A stretch of 64,000 nt of DNA from Micropterus salmoides (Eukaryota > Chordata > Actinopteri > Centrarchiformes > Centrarchidae). The position numbers and the translations under genes were made by a program. Within the stretch, counting starts at the first letter, position 1; every line of letters starts with the position of its first letter. Positions 35,585-49,483 of the stretch are shown here, in pieces. The notes beneath the pieces are model-generated. The model made no database searches and was not told the DNA's origin. It was given only the letters and a program-made list of their open reading frames with translations. The DNA lies in assembly GCF_014851395.1 (NCBI RefSeq), contig NW_024044681.1:23623036-23687035 (forward strand), read 5' to 3'.

Positions 35585-38500
35585 ATTTTTGCATACAGTA
35601 AGTGAATGCATGCATGTGCAAAGTATTTCAATTTTCAACCATTCACATTTTCACATACCTACCTTTTTCAGAAAGAGCATCAGTAAAAAGTTGTATTGAA
35701 CATCAAATTCAACAGTTGATGTTCTCTGCAGGTTATTCCATATCACACCAGGGGTCAGGCTTGGGGGTCTATTTCATGGCATTTCCAGTGCAGAGCTCTG
35801 AGATTGGAAATGAAAAATCAGCCAAGGACTCTTCTATTATCAGAAAAGCAAAGGGATACTACTGAGGCCTCAGAATTGCATTGCTGTTTTGGGTCGGTTG
35901 GTTGGTGTGTGTGTGTTTGTGTGTTTGTGTGTGTGCGCTTTGGGAGTTGTTGTGCTGAATGTGGCAAATTCAGATGCACATGCTGATGGGAGCACTGAGA
36001 TGGTGAGTGTTTCCAAAGTGCCACTGGCAGTGTGAGAAAGGAAAGATGTCTCAGCTGCAAACGCCTTTGAGCACAGTAGGTTTCAGATTAATTTTCCTTG
36101 CTGCCTGTTGGGGAGAAGAAGATGGGATTAGGGCAAGCACAGAGTTGCTCAAAAATACAACCCCGTTTTACCAACTTTTTGCATACTTTGCTCTGTTGCA
36201 ATTAGTTGAAAAATATCTGTTTTGGTTCTTTACATACAAGAACTTGTTTTTATAAAGTTCAACATGCACCTTCTTTAAAGTTAGTGGTTGATTTCAAATA
36301 AATATTATAAGTATTGTACAATTGTACAAATATTGTTTTATTTATAAGTCAATGCAGAAATTTTAACTGGAAGATTATTTTGAGTGTTGAGTCCTCAAGT
36401 ATAAAACACGTCTTATTATGTGAGTTATTCAGTGCAGTGTAAACTAAGAGGTGATTCATAGAAAATATTTAGGTATTTAATATTACAGATTTATACATAT
36501 GTTGGCAACTATCCCAAAAATATCAGCTGAATCTGTTGTCTAAGTCAACAGATTGTTGTCTGTGCACATGTGCCTGCACGTGCATGTATTGCATCTCAAA
36601 GAGTGTGACTTACATCCTCTAATAAAGTCAGAGCATTAGCATAAACATATTGGTTTTTCAAAGACAAATGCAGTAACTGACTCCATTACAGTCCTTAGAG
36701 TGGTGCCGGTTTCGCGGCTGTTGTTGTTTAATGTCAGTGCTGAAGCTCACTTCTAAGACGTTTAGTTCGATGAAAGAGACTCCTCTTGTCTTCCGTCCTC
36801 TCGAAGGTGCTCCAATGGCTGTGAAGAGTTGTTTGAATTTCAAATAAGACATAGTCCCGAAAGTAGCCAATTTTGTCCTTTCGATCACTTACCACTGAGG
36901 GACTTAAGCTTTGGACCGACAGTGAGAGAGAGATGAGCACTGGGCAAGAGGGATTATCTCTTTTATAGGATTCAAAAGAGGCTAATATCTTTTTACAAAT
37001 TGCTCTTTTGGTTTCATGTAATTCAAGACTTGATAATAGCTTTATTTCCTGGATGGAGAAATTTTGCAATGAGGCATAATTACAATTTCTTCGTTATTCC
37101 CATACTAGAAAGACCCTATGTGTAATTACTTTCCAGGCTAAATTTGCAGGCCTATTTAGTGGACTCATCGTGTGTGAGCACTGGCTGAGGTATGACATTT
37201 AAATCATTTATTCAACACGGTTATTGTAATTTGCTAACCCTTTTTCATCCCACTTCTTTTCCAACACCCACATCTTTATTTTCATTTTCAACCTGCAGTC
37301 CACCCTTGATCCCTTTCCCTTCTCTCTAATTATCTGGCCACCCCTGCTTTCCAGAGTCTGGCAGGATCATGGTTTTCTGTCCTTACAATCATCATAAAGG
37401 ATACTACTACAGCACACATTTGGTTTACCTGAATATATCATAGCTTTTTCCAAAATGTGGCTTAATGCAGCAGGGAAATGTATTGGCAGATGTATGGAAA
37501 CAAAAGGTGCTGGATGCGTTTCTCAGGTAGGATGTCAGTTGTTAGCGTTGTGACATTAGGGTATCGGGGTGTCATGGTAGAGAGAATCTGGTTGCACTAC
37601 AAGATGAAACAGACATTGCTTGCTTCATAGTAGTGGAATAATTATTTCTTCAAGGTCATATTTCAAGAGTCTTGGGTTTATTTTGGAAATAACTGCATTT
37701 TTATTCAGTTTTGACCTCTTTCTGACATTAGGAAATGATTTTCAGCATGTACATTGGCAACGTATCCCCCTTTTTTGCATTATTTAATAATCATTTTTTT
37801 ATTATGGTTTAATTTCATTTGATTTAAAAGTTTAATTTTTAAAAGAATCATAAGGTTAATTTAATAATTACTTATTATATTACACTTTTGAAATATGGGC
37901 CAACAGTGTTTACATTAACAAATGCAATATCAAATTAACATTACTTCTCCATTACCACTACATGACCTCGTGCATGATTCAGTTAATTACACCAGTATTC
38001 GTCCATACTATATCTTATACTGTTGAGTATTTATTTGTATACATCGGAGATGACACCTTGGCAATGAAATTATCCAGACATAACAAATATGCAATGCAGT
38101 TATACAGACATTACTGTAACAACATGCTTGATTTATGTTTTAAAATGTTGCCAGATGAATGCAAATTTTGAGGCCACATTTATGGTTTTGAGATAGATTG
38201 GTCTTGGCTCATGCTGTTTCACGGAGAAGACAGACCGTGAAAAGGTCACAGTGACTGTGAATTTCTCCTCAGTCTGAACTCAGTGAGTCACCCCACACAT
38301 GCATTTGGTACATTAGTATAATACAGTTTTGTCTACATATGTATAGTAACAGTATCTGAAGCAATAATAAGTTGATGATGTTTGCAAAATTACTAAAATG
38401 TCCATCGTACCTGCACTGGACATCTCTGCCAGCGCTGTGCCATCTGCAGATTGATTTCTTAATCTGTTTAAACATTAAGATTAGTGTTATGGGTGAACAG

Positions 38501-38604
38501 CTAAGGGCCAACTGCTCGTTTTAAGACCCCTGAGCTGCTGAATACGAAGCTATTCGGGTCCTCAGATGTCAAATATTCAGCTGTCTGAATCAATTTGCTG
38601 GCTG

Positions 38605-38650
38605 TTTGTGGTTGTGTGTTGTGTGTTTGTGTGTGTATGTAAGTGCACAT

Positions 38651-38682
<32 letters not shown>

Positions 38683-38684
38683 GG
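38605..38684. repeat. (GT)n microsatellite, interrupted
   Basis: Two GT-rich blocks around aagtgcacatatg, the second with about 14 units. It produces the histidine/threonine-rich frame on the minus strand. Confidence 0.95.
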
Positions 38685-40201
38685 AATGTCAAGCATTCCA
38701 CCTCCCCTAGTATGCAACCATGAAAGCTTTGATGCATTCAGAGTATCTGTGCCTGAGCAATTTAGGGGATAGGCTTTTAAAAGTTTTCCAAAGTAAATAA
38801 CAAAATAAGAAATGCCTGACAGACTTTTTATTTAACAGATAGCAGAACTTTCTCTCAAAATTTAATCTTAGCAGGAAAGTTAAACTTTTGAGACAGCTGT
38901 CTTTTTTTTTTCCTGGAAGAGTGCCTCTGTGAAACATCCTTTCATATCGGCCTGAAGATTGGTACGGTGTTCTCTCTGATAGAAAAAAACTTGACTGTAA
39001 ATCTCCAAAGATCCCTAACAAGTCCCCCTTCTCCAAGACAAGGACCATAAAACATGAGAGGATGAAAAAGAGGAAAAAGGAGACGGAATGTAGGCCTTGG
39101 TGGGATAAAGGAGAGGAATTAAGGAGGCATTTTATGAGAGCTTTCACTTGCGGTTATCCCCTCTGAAAGACACAGGAAAACTTCTCTTTGACCTTGAGCA
39201 TTGTGCTTCTTCTATCTTTGCCACCTCTCTTTGCACATTGTGTGTCTGAGTGTAACATTCAGCTTTTAATAAAATAAGCTCAATGCAGCTGCTACTTGCA
39301 TTGTATTTAGAGGTGCAGACAGGTATAATAATTAAAAGCAGAGATCTGTATAGTTGTCAGTGACTGTGTGTGTTGCCTGTGGAGAAACCGGTGTCAGGTA
39401 AATGTCAACTTTGTTTCTTCTGCTATACAGCTGTAAAGCAGGTTAGGCTGAGAAAGAGACTACACTATCATATGAAACAGTTATTACTGCCATTATTAGT
39501 AGAGTCACATATCATATGGGAGGTGGAGAGAAAAATAGCTGAGGCAAATGGGAATAATTAGCTCACACTTACTGGCAGGCTTATTCTCCCTTTCTTCCAG
39601 GAAAAAGTTCTGGAGCACCGGCATGGGGAAAGGAAACCATATTTTCTAATAGGATTAAAAATCAAGAATTATTTTTTGAGGCTTTTTCAAAGCATTATCA
39701 AGAAGAACATGTGGCTCTACAAATATTTGCCACTTTCCTTCAGAAGCTTTTCAAAGTCATTTTGAAGGATGGCTGTAGTGGGTACCCTATAAATATGAAA
39801 CTCCTTATAGACCAAGGTACCTGTTCCTCTACCCTTGAGCTGGAGGGGGAAAAATGTATCGCTATGCAAAATACAATAGGGTTTATAGGCAAGAGCTCTC
39901 TCCTCACTGACCTGCTTCTCACAAGGACTTAATGAAGTAGGGCTGGTGGAGGTGTCCCACTGAACTCGGCACGGCAGGTAGAAACTGATGAAAGAAAATC
40001 ATTTCGGTGACAGGAAAAATCTCCACAAGCCAATTACTGTATGGAGTGTGGCACATTTTCCATTCTGAAAAGCCGGTGTGCCTTGGAACGGTATAACAGG
40101 TAATGGAGGTTGAGGAACGGCTGAGATACAGAATATACATTAAGCTATTCAATAAACATTGCATTCTGTTTGCTTCTCTCTCTCTTTCTCTATCGCTCCT
40201 T

Positions 40202-40228
40202 CACACTCACACACACACACACACACGC
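40202..40228. repeat. (AC)n microsatellite
   Basis: About 12 AC units, preceded by a CT-rich run (40176-40200). Confidence 0.95.
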
Positions 40229-41504
40229 AGACAAACTCAAGTCCCCACATGGGTTGTTGACAAGGAAAAGAGAACAGTCACATCCAGACACAGACGAATG
40301 TATATTCTGAAATTTGCACTTTTCTCATTATAAAACTGTGTCACTTGAATGAGCAAACACCTGCCAAGGTTCTATACTAATACATACTCTGTCCCTGGAT
40401 AGATGAAAGGACAGGGAGGGGGGGAAGAAGGGGAGGCCCATGGAGAGGATGGGAGGAAAGGGCAGGAGGGAGATAAAGGGGCAAAGTTCAGACCCAAACA
40501 TACATCCACATTGGTTAATGTGCACGTAGCTTATTAAGACTCATATTTACATTTACTGGTTGGTGTCGACCTCTCACGGCCATAGTAATCATGACAGGAG
40601 CAAAAGAGGAAGTCAGATGACGTAGTATAAATTACCTGGAGGAGGAAATGAGTGTATTAGTATTATATTCTAAAAATAAAAAAAAGTATAAAGTTCATTT
40701 AATAGTATACTGTTAGTATAATGTTAATATATTTATTCTATAATTTTACAATGTTCATCATCATTTCATATAATAATATACTATAAAGCTTTTCACTAGT
40801 CTAATATAAATTCCAGTTAAACAAAACAGCAGTTTCTTTTTGTGGGTTGTTTTCATTTATTAAATCATTCATTGTTGGAATAATTCATCAAGAAAATGGT
40901 CTCTAATGTGTTAATGCTAATTTCTAACTCATTAATAATCATAACCATCAATGCAGAACTATGAGGTCAACAGTGAAAGTTTGCGTAGTAGGTCAAACTT
41001 TCAGCCCCATCCAGGCTGTGATTGGTCTAACAAGGACATTAATGAGCATTTCAACTTTATGAAAAGTTCACCATGTTTCAGCAAAAGGCATCTGATATAG
41101 CTAAATGCCCAGCTAGCCAAAGGCAAACCTTCCTTATATCATCACTATCTTCTGTCTCACTGCTTCAGCTGCAGACGTTCAACTCTGTCGCTGTTTTTGT
41201 AACATTGTAACAAGCTGCACAAGCGGCCACTAGTGACCGGAAAGTAATATTACAAAGAGTTCGGTTTAGACCTGCTATATCTGAAAAGTGCAATTAGATA
41301 TCTTCTGTTATGAATGGGTGATAATGTAACAACAACTACGACAAAGCAGGAGGAACATCGCTTTTCCACTTTACCTGCTTCACTGCCTCCACTGCGGCTT
41401 CTCTGCTGTCGGCTGTGTTTGACTATTCGCTTATGGGTGTACTCTGTATTCCTGTAAAAATAAATGAATCTTTACTGTATAAATTGAATTAGGCTACCTA
41501 TTAA

Positions 41505-42455
41505 TACAGTAGTCGAGGTAATCGATTACGTAAATACGTTGACTCGCATTACGCGTGTCGACGCGTTGCCGCATCCGGTGTCAGCAGGGATTGACAAGCT
41601 CTAGCTACAAGACCACGCCTTCGACCGTCTAAAGTTTGGGAGCATTTTAGACAGACACTCAACAACATGCTGCTCTGTGAGCTCTGTGAACTGGAAATAG
41701 CTTCACTGCAGCACAACTGCTGTCCACGAATATGTGAAGCAGCATGAACACCTGAACCGAAAGTATCCCAGGGCACTGACGGCAGCACCGCAAATCGTGT
41801 TTACTTTCTGTGTTCACATAAGCACGGCACATTATCAGCACAAGGACACGTAGTCCATTAAAATTTATTTCTTCATCGCCTTCATGTTAAAAGTAATTTT
41901 TGCTCCACTGCTGTCATGGTAAAGTAACGTTACACAGTGTGTCATCTAACGTTCGGACGTTTCATATTTTCTGTTTATTTAATGGCCACATATGAGGAAG
42001 AGCTAAATCTGATATTACAGACAATCTGTTACTGTCTGTACAGTGTGTGAATCGTTCCAGTTGTTTTCTTTGCCCACACTGATGCAGAAATACATTTGAT
42101 TATCATACCGCATCACTCAATATTGAAATAAATCCATGTCAGAAAGTTTGAAGTAAAGTAGCCTAATTAATGGCTGTTATTGTTATTATCACAACACATC
42201 AGTGATGTGGAAATTGGATTCATTTTAAGATTTGCTACTACTGTCATTATTCCAATGTGCTTCATCAGGATGATTGAATAAAATATTGATTTATTAATTA
42301 GACATGTTTATTTTGGATAGATCGTCATGTTAATTGAGTTAGGCAATATTTTTTTCTTTATAATACACAAAATTAGTTGTTAGATTAATCGACTAATCAA
42401 AAAAATCATTGTTAGATTAAACGATTTGAAAAATAATTGTTATGTACAGCCCTAC
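41505..42455. mobile_element. hAT-like non-autonomous element (approximate ends)
   Basis: The left part reads cagtagtcgaggtaatcgat, then tacgtaaatacgttgactcg; the right part is rich in ttagattaatcgactaatca and ends acgatttgaaaaataattgt, then tatgtacagcccta. The ending agcccta and the repeated aatcgatt/aatcgact motifs are typical of fish hAT-derived elements. No flanking duplication could be recognised, so the ends are only approximate. It does not code. Confidence 0.5.
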
Positions 42456-42859
42456 ACACATGCATACACATGCCATGTTTACTCAACTGCTGCTTTTAAT
42501 GATGGAGGGGAGAAGCTGTGGAAAGCTGCTAGATATGCAGCTATTTAGCTACAAGTATGTGCACACCTTCTACGTACTACATAGACCTCGATGTACGATG
42601 ATATGTTGCAACTGTGTGAGGCTCTGACAAAACCATCAGCTGTGGTGTGATAATAGATTTAGGTGTCTCTAAAGTCACTTTCAAACCTTTACTTTGGTTG
42701 CTTGAGACAAAAAGGAATGATAATGAATGCCTTTTAGTTGCTCTGTCACAAACCAAGTGTTGTAAAAATGAAGGTTAAATGATTTTTGGACATTTTTGTA
42801 GTCCTGCATGTCATCCTGCATCCTGGGGTAATAATAGTGATCAAAATAAAACACTGGTA

Positions 42860-42887
42860 TTATATATATATTATATATATATTATAA
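42860..42887. repeat. AT-rich palindromic microsatellite
   Basis: tattatatatatattata-type sequence reads nearly the same on both strands and could fold or vary in length. Confidence 0.85.
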
Positions 42888-44433
42888 AACTAGTAACTAT
42901 GTTTGGAGCAGGGGTTGTTGTGTGTGTCTTTGTGATTGTGTGCTTGGGATGCATTCATGGGTTGTCAAATAGCCGGATATTCCTAAAATACAGTACAGAA
43001 TATTTGTAATTTGCTCTAAGCACAGGCAGACACAAGTGGTTTTCTTGCTACTGGTTTATTGAAGTCCTTGCTCCAAATCCACCGTGAAAACTAATAAAAC
43101 AACATTGACGAGAACATATAAAAATGATGTTAGCCACATCAAGGTCTGCTTTAGCCACCATGAAATTTTTCATCGGAACACACACAAGTCCATGCTATCT
43201 GCTGCCCGCTGGTGTTGAGCAACAGTACAACTCATGCGAGAGCAGCCCAACAACACTTGTAAGTGACTTCAAAATAAAAGCATAAATAACAAATGTTACT
43301 TAAATAGAAAAAGGGAAGTATACAAATTACAAAAATGTAATTGCAACTTACAATGTTGTTAAAACCAAAAAACAAAGAAGCGTCTTTCATGGAGGGAAAA
43401 AAAAGCATTGCTGAGAGAGAGAGGTGAAATGTTGATCCAAAAGAGGAAATGATTTGGTGGAAATTGCCATGCACACTTTTTATTGACCTGTTACTTATTA
43501 ATTGTTCAAATATTATGATTGAATGTAACATCATACAGACCTTGTGATTGTATCCATTCACAGTCAATTTCAATTGGACTGATTCACTAGCTGATTGAAC
43601 GTCTACCCACAGAATAAAAACGTCACTTTAAATTTAAAAGAAACAAGACATCTTTGACCTTCTATCTGTGCAGCTTCTCTCTGTCTCACTGTCACACATT
43701 TTCAAAAATGAGCCTTTCTTCTCATCATCTGCAGATTATATTGAAAAGAGATTGGTGATCCACTCTGTTTTGTCCATTTCTGAATATACTTTATGGGAAC
43801 AGAGAGTGTTGTGGCTTTGGTGTTATGGCTGTTTACTATGTTATCTGATCAGTCATGATCAACATCAACACTGCTCCTCTGAGCCGACGGTCATCAGCGC
43901 TCACATTAAGATGAGAAATTTTTCTGAATATCAAGCTGTATCTGCTTTGGCCAAAAAAAACACTGTATGGTTGTTGCAGAAACAAATAAAATGGACCAGT
44001 ACAGCTTTGCTTTCAGTCTCCCTTTCTATACACACAGAGAGACACAGACTTAGGCTAAATTAACAAAAAATATGGTTGTACATTCAGTAAATAGTTACTG
44101 TGGAATACAAACCTCCACTCTTTGATGTTGACGTCGTCCTCCACGAAAACATTCAGGACTGTCGGCACTAATGGTCTCTAATGGATGGCAGGCAGCTGCA
44201 GCACCTTTGCAGACAAATAGCAAAGGATACATTCCTGTCCTCTATTCTCTCTGTCGATATCCAACCTTTCACTGGGCATAGAATGAGAGATGGCAACATT
44301 GCTAGGGAGAAGAAAAGTGAGAGGGAAAAAAAGAGAGACAATAAATGGAAGACTTTGTACGTTGTACATTTAATGGAAAACTCTTGAAAAAAATAGGAGT
44401 CATCTGTACTGTATGTGTGTTCGCTCCTTTCTT

Positions 44434-44540
44434 ATTACCTCCGCCAACGAGGTTTAGTTTTTGGTGCCTTTTGTTTGTTTGTTTGTCTATCCACAGGATT
44501 ACGGAAAAATACTACTACGACTACCCAAATAATTCGCTTT
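44434..44540. mobile_element. Fragment of an abundant teleost interspersed repeat
   Basis: acctccgccaacgaggttta, then ttttggtgcc, three ttgtttgt-type units and ccacaggattacggaaaaa match a dispersed fish repeat usually written as cctccgccaaggaggttatg in better-preserved copies. The family is not resolved. Confidence 0.5.
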
Positions 44541-45305
44541 TGTTAACATTGCAAGATAATTGTATGTCTATGGAAAAATGAAACAATGACTTAACAAAAC
44601 ATACAACAAAACATAACCGCAACCTCAAACATCACTGTAGAAACAAAGGCAGCAGGTATATAAGAAATAAAACATTTCCTCATACCTAAACAAGCAAATA
44701 GGTTGTTTGCCTCCCAAAACAGCATATATGACCGTTTCCCTAAAAGACATATATGACTGTTGGGAAGTACCAGTTCAGTACAAGATTTACGTAAGTCACA
44801 TGACATAAATCTCTTAACTCACATGACTTACATCACATGAGTTTAGTTTGATTTCACCTCTGTCTCCTCTGTGAAAGTCCTGAGTTTGGCCAATCAAGCC
44901 ACCACTTCCGCCTCCTTATGCGCACTTTCTTACTCTTTATACTACAACACCTGACTTCCTCCTTTGCAACTGTTATACTGCCACTAGAGGTCACAGCCAC
45001 AATACAATCGTTTTTCTGGTGAGGACAGGCTGAAGAAATAAGCAATCTGAGAATTTCTGTAGGCTATTAATCCGGAATTCCAGACTTTCTAACCTACACG
45101 AAGTACGTAAATGTAAATACTGTAATTCTAATAGTTCAGGAAATATATCCAAACATACATTAGTGGTTGCTGTTGTGGTTTTGCATATCATAGAAAGTTG
45201 TACTACTGGCCTTGGTGGAGGTCTGCGCTCTCCGATTGCCCTTCTAGTTATTGTATATGAAATCTTGGTTTTCATGTTTTAAATAAATCACGTTTATTGT
45301 AATGT

Positions 45306-45338
45306 CAGCCATATACATTATTATAATGTATATGGCTG
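45306..45338. repeat. Perfect 15-bp inverted repeat with 3-base loop
   Basis: cagccatatacatta is followed by tta and then its exact reverse complement. The hairpin is AT-rich with GC-rich outer ends. Confidence 0.9.
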
Positions 45339-47202
45339 ATTTATATTAAATGAGACAAAAAAGCTATGATACTATCATAAATCTAAGAATTTAAAGACAC
45401 AATTTAGAGTCTGGATGGATAAAATAATGAAACACAAAACCATCTTGGCAGTATTGTTTGTCATATGCTGTCCAAAGGGTAGTTTTTGACTGAATTATAG
45501 TATATATATAGTTATATCATTATTTAATGGTGATATGCATCGCCTTTCATGTTTCTAAATCCAGCCCGAATCCATGCTTTAAGGGGGATCAGGATGATCC
45601 TGCTTTTTGGCATCTAAACTATCCTAATCACCGCCTGTAGCCACTGAAAAAATGCAGAAACAACACTTTATGCAAGATTGCATTACTAAATCCAGATTCC
45701 AGTCTAAATGATCAGAATCTTTAGATTCAGTTAAACTGGAGTATTGAAATCCTATATTATTATCTGTGTTCATTGATGTATCATGCAGGTGATGATTGAC
45801 AGGAAGTTTTGATATTAATAGTTATTCAATCAACTTGCTTCAGCCTAGTCACGTTACAATTAGACCCTATCATTATAAACACGAACGTCATCATCACAGC
45901 TTTTCAAATTATTGAGTTCATGTTGTCATTACCTTGCTTAGGTAGTCAGAACAAGTCAGAATATTCTATATAAGAAACTATCTATCTATGTCTGTTCCTC
46001 ACTCTCACACAAACAACTTCCCAGAATGGGCTGTTGAGGAGAGGAAAGGAAGAAAGCTGAGTTGCATCGTGACAGCTAGCAAGCCAGCCACAGTAAATGT
46101 ATTTTCTGACATTTGCCTGCTCTTACTTCCTTGCCCAAAGCAAATAAGACAACAGTTGAAAAGAAGCATTGTTTAACTTGTACACATCCACAGGTTAGTG
46201 GAGCTGCCTGAGTCGACAGAATGAGGTCTGTGGGGGTAGGAGAGAAAGTGAGAGACTGACTGAAAGAAAGACAGAAAGAAATACAGAGCCAAAGATAATC
46301 TATTCTTTGTCTATTCTAAGTCCAAATAGTCTATTCTTTGTCTTAGTTCATTATTTGATTAGAACAGGTGTATACAGTTGTGTGTATACATACTGCATGA
46401 AAGATAACAACTATCTTTTCAGGACAGTTATCACCATTAACTGAACTGGCAGTGCGTTAGACTAAATCTAATTTGGGAAGTCTTGCATTGATGGCCATGT
46501 GTACTCATACATGCGCACAGGAAACAGCAATGTGCTGTCACCGGTGACAAGCCTAAAGATATGTCATGTGCTCATATCAACATGTCACGCCTGCTCAGGC
46601 TCAGTACACAGCATGCAGAGATAACCGGTGTTTTGAGGAAAGGGTAGGGACAGAACAAATGCAATAATACATGGAAGAGAACAGCTGTCGCTTAGCCAAA
46701 CTGATTACAACTCTACTGCCATTTACTGTAGGTGTTTAGCCTGGAACCAGCAAAGCAAAGCTAGCCATCCCTTGGCAGACAAAATAACATGAGATAGTGT
46801 GCTCCCTGACATTTCTCTTCATTTGTCAGGTCTGTGATTATTGCAGCAATGCAAACACAGAAGCTGTAAAAAAAAAATGCAGCTTATGTGCCTAACACCT
46901 CAAGGGCTATACATTTACCACATAAAACACAGCTGATACTATAGCTGTTGGCATTAATTTAATCAATCAAATGCAAGTCTTCAAAAAAACAGTGAATTGC
47001 CACAAGTTACATTTTAAACAATGATAAAGTCTGTACTAAATGTTACTGTTAAGGTTACTTGACTGTTTCTATAATCAACGTCCTTGGAAAAAGTTATATT
47101 TTTGCCATAACTTTTTATAGATTTGTAATTGATTGACAAAGTATAAACTAATTAAGGTTTGCATTGTAGTTTGAGAAAAAGTTGTGGGTTGAGGAAGTTT
47201 AA

Positions 47203-47680
47203 GGGGGGGTTTACCCATTTTTATACAGTCTATGGGTATGCTACTATGACAGATAGGCTAACATGATATATAGGGAACAATGACAATGACACAGCAAGTA
47301 ATGCAACTAAGACATTAGCTAAGCAAACTGTCACTACAGCTGCTGCTGCGAAGCTAACATGCAGATAGGACGAGACATTCCATAGCCAACACACCAGCTC
47401 CAGTCCAGACAGCAACACTCACAACTCTCCTGCTAACTAGAGCTAACATCACAACAACAACATCTCTTGGCAAACTAGAAAGTAAGATGAATGTCCGTGG
47501 GCAAGTCATTTAATGTTACCTGACACACAAATGATGGCTGGGTCCTGAGTCACTTTGTTTGTTTATCATTTGCAGACGCCAGATTTTTTTCTGCACACAC
47601 ACAGAACTCACAGCTAACCAACAACGAGGAGATATTTGTTGAATTTGACATGTATTAAATTAGAATCGCGTACCCCACCT
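47203..47680. mobile_element. 478-bp TTAA-flanked piggyBac-like MITE
   Basis: TTAA stands at both ends (47199-47202 and 47681-47684). The right end read in reverse, aggtggggtacgcgattc, is an abundant fish MITE terminus; the left end gggggggtttaccc is a decayed partner. Internal phrases such as ttatacagtctatggg are also typical of fish repeats. The 5' end is less certain than the 3' end. Confidence 0.6.
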
Positions 47681-49330
47681 TTAAGGCTTTAGGATGTTGA
47701 AACACAGTTTCAGTTCTTTAGATACCTCGGGTATCATTTCTCACCATTCAGCCAGCCACTCTTTAAAGTGCTCTACAAACAGACTGTCTAATGGCCTTTA
47801 GTCTTCAGATCTTTGTAGAGAGGTTACAACAGCAGGGTGCTCTATTTTTTATATGATTTCTCATAAATTACCATAAGATAAGAATATTCTTTCATGTGGC
47901 TTCACATGAAAGAAAACATAAACACCTGTACACAAAATAATAATGCCTCTTTTCTGCTGAGCCCTGAACACGCACACACACACTGCACTTGAACGAGGAT
48001 TGCGCCAAGTCACTTTGATGGAGAGCGAAAGAAGCCTTGGCTGCTGATATTAAATAAGATTTGTAGAAAGGCGTTATACTTGCAAAAGGAAGGCTTAAAT
48101 GAATCTCCCGAGCAGCTAAGGCCACACAAATGGAATGAGTGAAATTTGTATGCGCTGAACGATTGACCAGGTCTTTTTTAATGTAAACCTGTGTTTTTGT
48201 AACATTTTCAAGGTGTCACCACATTCTAAAATCTTGATGCATGCTCCCACGTTATGACAGATATGTATATAAGTATAAAGTCTACTTTGAAGACCGCGGA
48301 GTATCTTTCAACAAGCCATCCCATTTCAGCAGATCCATTTCAACTCTCACATCTCACCAAATTCTCATTAGGCCTCTTTCTCAGCCTGTTATTGCAGTAT
48401 TGATTTCCATTCCAGTTATGCCTTTTGCAAGATTACATTTTCATATAAGAAAAATGTCAATGGTGGTTTCCAACAGAGAAGGCTGTATGAGTATGCGTTT
48501 CCGTAGAGGTGTACTGATACTTTAATTTTCAGATTCAACAGAAAATTCAGTTTCGGGGTCACGTTGTGAGACGATTTTTGATTGTTTATGAATTTAAATC
48601 TATTCATTCATACATAACACTACACAGCTTGGTTAGCCAGGCACGAGCACTATTTTTATTTAAAAGTAGTAAACATAGAAAATGAGCCTTGCACATTTTG
48701 GCATTGCAATAACCCTAACAAACCACCAAGTTTACCCCTTCAAAATGAATGGGCAAAATTGCATTTTGTTTTGCAAACAGCTGTAGTTATATAGCAGTTC
48801 ACTTAGCACATTTGTAAATAATGCCGAAAGCCAAATTGTCCATTGTGTTGGGGGGCATTACTGTGTGCTGTCTGGCATATTAGTAGTGTTACACTTGGAC
48901 AAGACTAATGTGTGTATGGTTAAGATGCCACTCTGCTGTTGTTTTGTCAACAATATGCACATTTTTAGCATCATATAATAGAGGAACTGCTTTCCTGTGT
49001 CGCTGTTCCTACTGCTGCCATTCTGCATTCGTTAATGTCTCTCAGTGTGCCTCCTCTACTTTGTCCATCTTTGTCTAAAATTCAGAAGAGCAACATGATA
49101 TGCAATACAAAAAGCATGGTATAAACTAGTTTTACCAACTAAATTGCTTCTCAATATTATTTTGTATCAAATGTTACAATTGTGCATTAAAACCACAACA
49201 CTCGGATCATACTGTGGGGGTTGAAGTGTGTCTCCCAACAACACTGCTGAGATAGCCCGCGACACTTTAGTTTGCTGATAGTTAAACAGTTTGTGATGTG
49301 TACTAACTCACTGTCTGTCTCTCTGTCCAG

Positions 49331-49483
49331 CTTTAAGGGACAACAGGATTGAGCTGGTGCGTGCATCATGGTCTGAGTTGACCATCAGTATCAGTGATGT
49401 CACGCTGTCTGATGAAGGCATGTACACCTGTTCCCTCTTCACCATGCCTGTCAGAACAGCCAAAGCCTACCTAACTGTTCTAG
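49331..49483 (+). CDS. cadm2: cadm2 exon: second half of the Ig-V domain
   Basis: This 153-nt exon (51 codons, phase 1 to phase 1) has acceptor ctgtccag and donor gtaagta. The joined codon G|CT gives Ala, then L-R-D-N-R-I-E-L-V-R-A-S-W-S-E-L and S-D-E-G-M-Y-T-C-S-L-F-T-M-P-V-R and K-A-Y-L-T-V-L plus G. It holds the second Ig cysteine in the D-E-G-x-Y-T-C motif, which pairs with the cysteine in the exon 16 kb upstream. ALRDNRIELVRASW and SLFTMPV with KAYLTVLG are close to CADM2; CADM3 differs at IQLV and in the strand that follows, and CADM1 and CADM4 differ more. Skipping would keep the frame but remove the disulfide partner and the adhesive face, so it is expected to be constitutive. Confidence 0.97.

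Larger units (their letters stand above)
33271..49330 (+). other. cadm2: cadm2 intron splitting the Ig-V domain (16.1 kb)
   Basis: It runs from the gtgagt donor at 33271 to the ctgtccag acceptor ending at 49330. It contains a (TTAC)n-tailed teleost repeat (34644-34730), GT microsatellites, an hAT-like element (about 41505-42455), an AT palindrome (42860-42887), a LINE-like repeat (44434-44540), a 33-bp hairpin (45306-45338) and a TTAA-flanked MITE (47203-47680). The sequence around 41190-41340 also resembles dispersed fish repeats but was not delimited. The open frames at 36734-37069 (-), 38707-39147 (-) and 43668-44063 (+) match nothing recognised. The other stretches (35.6-38.5, 39.2-40.9, 42.9-44.4, 45.4-47.2 and 47.7-49.3 kb) show nothing that could be supported. 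Confidence 0.9.

Noticed and set aside
38707..39147. 146-codon minus-strand open frame
   Set aside because: No recognised domain, no splice context, AT-rich, composition as expected from intronic DNA.
45306..45338. miRNA precursor
   Set aside because: A 15-bp stem with a 3-base loop is too short for a Drosha/Dicer substrate.
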